Source: Gammaproteobacteria bacterium (lineage in GTDB: Bacteria; Pseudomonadota; Gammaproteobacteria; HK1). From it: a stretch of 5,682 nucleotides of DNA. Location of the stretch: the NCBI GenBank assembly GCA_022822245.1, contig JAJECB010000200.1, positions 1-5,682 on the forward strand, written 5' to 3'. Below, one piece after another: positions 4,310-5,682 of the stretch (the stretch's first letter is position 1; each line of letters opens with the position of its first letter). The notes under the pieces were generated by a model. That model did no database searches, had not been told where the DNA came from, and saw nothing but the letters and a program-made list of their open reading frames with translations. The position numbers were made by a program, and so were the translations under genes.

Positions 4310-5682
4310 ATGGGATGGCGGATCGGGGTCGACATCGGGGGGACGTTCACGGACGTCGCGGTGCTCGACGAGGCAAGCGGACGGGCGGGGATCGCCAAGG
4401 TGTCGACGACGCCGAGCGATTTCGGGGCGGCGGTCATCGAGGGCACCCGCACCGCGATGGACGAGTACCGCATCGCGCCCCACGCGGTCACCCTCCTCTC
4501 CCACGCCACCACCATCGTCACCAACGCCCTCCTCGAGTCCAAGGGTGCGAACGTCGCCCTGGTCGCGACCCGCGGGTTCCGCGATCTTCTCGAGATCCGG
4601 CGCTCCGCCCGCGCGGACCTCTACGACCTCTTCCAGGACGCCCCCGCGGTGCTCGTCCCCCGCCGGCAACGGCTCGAGGTAACGGAGCGGATCGACGCGC
4701 AAGGAGCAGTCGTCACCCCCCTCGACGACACCGAGATCGATGCGCTCGTCGGCGCGCTCCGCGGCCTCGACGGCGTGCAGGCAGTCGCCGTGTGCCTCAT
4801 GTTCTCCTTCCTCAACGACGTGCACGAACAACGCGTCGGGCAGCGGCTGCGCGCTGCCCTGCCCGGCCTCCCGGTCTTCCTTTCGAGCGAAATCCTCCCC
4901 GAGATCCGCGAGTTCGAGCGCACCAGCACGACCGCCGTGTGCGCCTACGTCGGACCCGTCCTCACCTCCTACCTCGAACGCCTGGAAGCGGCCCTCGGCG
5001 AGCTCGATCTCCCGGCGCTCCATGTCATGGGGTCGAACGGCGGGGTCCTCGACGTCGCGGGGGCGCTCCGGATGCCCGCCGCCGCCGTCGAGTCCGGACC
5101 CGCGGCCGGGGTCATCGCCGCGCAGCGGCTCGGCGATCAGCTCGGACGCCCGAACCTCATCTCCTTCGACATGGGCGGCACCACCGCGAAGGCGAGCCTC
5201 ATCGAGAACGGCCGCATCGAGACCACCTCGGAGTACGAGGTGGGGGGGCAGGGCAACGTCGGGCGCTGGCTGCACGGAACCGGCCACCCGATCCGGGTGC
5301 CGGTCATCGACCTCGCGGAGGTGAGCGCGGGGGGCGGCAGCATCGCGTGGCTCGATCCGGGCGGTGCGCTCCGGGTCGGCCCGGCAAGCGCGGGAGCGGA
5401 GCCCGGCCCCGCCTGCTACGCGCAGGGCGGCGACCGCCCCACGGTGACCGACGCGAACGTGGTGCTCGGGTTCCTGAGCCGCACCCACCTCCTCGGAGGC
5501 CGGCTCCCGATCGACGCGGCGGCGGCGGAAGAGGCGGTTCGCGCCCACGTGGCCGACCCTCTCGGCCAGGGAGTGATGGAAGCGGCGGCCGGGATCGTCA
5601 GCGTCGTCAACCACGGCATGGCGGAGGCCCTTCGCATCGTGTCCGTCGAGCGCGGACACGATGCGCGCGAGTTCAGCCTGGT
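4310..5682 (+). CDS. hyuA: Hydantoinase A/5-oxoprolinase family protein (N-terminal part, cut by window edge)
   Basis: An open frame of 457 complete codons starts at ATG 4310 and runs off the right edge, so the C-terminus is missing; full-length relatives are roughly 680-700 aa. The family comprises ATP-dependent cyclic-amide openers (hydantoinase A, N-methylhydantoinase, 5-oxoprolinase) and acetone-carboxylase beta subunits, with an actin/ASKHA-like nucleotide-binding fold. The N-terminal domain shows the phosphate-binding motif DIGGTFTD (8-15) and HATTIVTNALLE (65-76). The Hydantoinase_A domain shows SNGG (242-245), VESGPAAG (260-267), the second phosphate motif DMGGTTAK (287-294), a SAGGGS loop, then a GPACY and PTVTDANVVLG signature. 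No frameshift or stop is seen. It diverges from the leftward cluster across 181 bp; a HyuB-type partner would be expected just downstream, outside the window. Family is secure; hydantoin, methylhydantoin, oxoproline or another substrate cannot be chosen from this sequence, so the symbol is by family only. Confidence 0.88.
   Translation, partial: MGWRIGVDIGGTFTDVAVLDEASGRAGIAKVSTTPSDFGAAVIEGTRTAMDEYRIAPHAVTLLSHATTIVTNALLESKGANVALVATRGFRDLLEIRRSARADLYDLFQDAPAVLVPRRQRLEVTERIDAQGAVVTPLDDTEIDALVGALRGLDGVQAVAVCLMFSFLNDVHEQRVGQRLRAALPGLPVFLSSEILPEIREFERTSTTAVCAYVGPVLTSYLERLEAALGELDLPALHVMGSNGGVLDVAGALRMPAAAVESGPAAGVIAAQRLGDQLGRPNLISFDMGGTTAKASLIENGRIETTSEYEVGGQGNVGRWLHGTGHPIRVPVIDLAEVSAGGGSIAWLDPGGALRVGPASAGAEPGPACYAQGGDRPTVTDANVVLGFLSRTHLLGGRLPIDAAAAEEAVRAHVADPLGQGVMEAAAGIVSVVNHGMAEALRIVSVERGHDAREFSL

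Noticed and set aside
4129..4542. N-terminal extension of the alpha/beta hydrolase frame
   Set aside because: It would place over 100 residues before the Tat signal and overlap the opposite hydantoinase-type gene; the ATG at 4128 has its own ribosome site.
2420..5659. 1079-codon open frame on the minus strand
   Set aside because: Only its last 237 codons are a real gene. The remainder is antisense to the hydantoinase-type gene or out of frame with the alpha/beta hydrolase and has no recognisable domain.

Overview
The window is GC-rich bacterial DNA with five protein genes, one of them cut by the right edge, and a short non-coding mobile element at the left end. Coding regions show strong G/C preference at third codon positions, clear Shine-Dalgarno sequences and no introns. 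The mix of a predicted F420-dependent luciferase-like oxidoreductase, a Uma2-type nuclease and a Tat-exported hydrolase fits a high-GC soil or aquatic bacterium such as an actinobacterium or proteobacterium. The sequence alone does not fix the phylum.

Layout: (1) Positions 35-230 hold a 188-bp element with perfect 20-bp terminal inverted repeats, imperfect inner inverted repeats and a 4-bp CTAA duplication on both sides. This is a miniature inverted-repeat element (MITE) with no transposase gene. (2) 268-1074, minus strand: Uma2/DUF820-family PD-(D/E)XK nuclease-like protein starting at GTG. (3) 1247-4128, minus strand: a probable operon transcribed leftwards, in the order Tat-exported alpha/beta hydrolase (3178-4128), N-carbamoylsarcosine amidase-like isochorismatase-fold hydrolase (2420-3133) and LLM-class oxidoreductase (1247-2293). 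(4) 4129-4309: a 181-bp divergent promoter region with an inverted repeat over a -10-like hexamer and a 3 x 14-bp tandem repeat. (5) 4310 to the right edge, plus strand: the N-terminal two thirds of a hydantoinase A/5-oxoprolinase-type protein, still open at the edge.

How the genes may work together: HyuA-type enzymes, with a HyuB partner, open hydantoin-like or oxoproline-like cyclic amides using ATP. The isochorismatase-fold protein most resembles enzymes that remove carbamoyl or amide groups from linear products. Their divergent arrangement around one control region suggests a catabolic locus for a cyclic amide or ureide, with an exported esterase-like hydrolase and a flavin/F420 oxidoreductase as accessory steps. 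The individual family calls are well supported; the joint pathway and its substrate are inference. No CRISPR array, tRNA, rRNA or recognisable defence cassette was seen.
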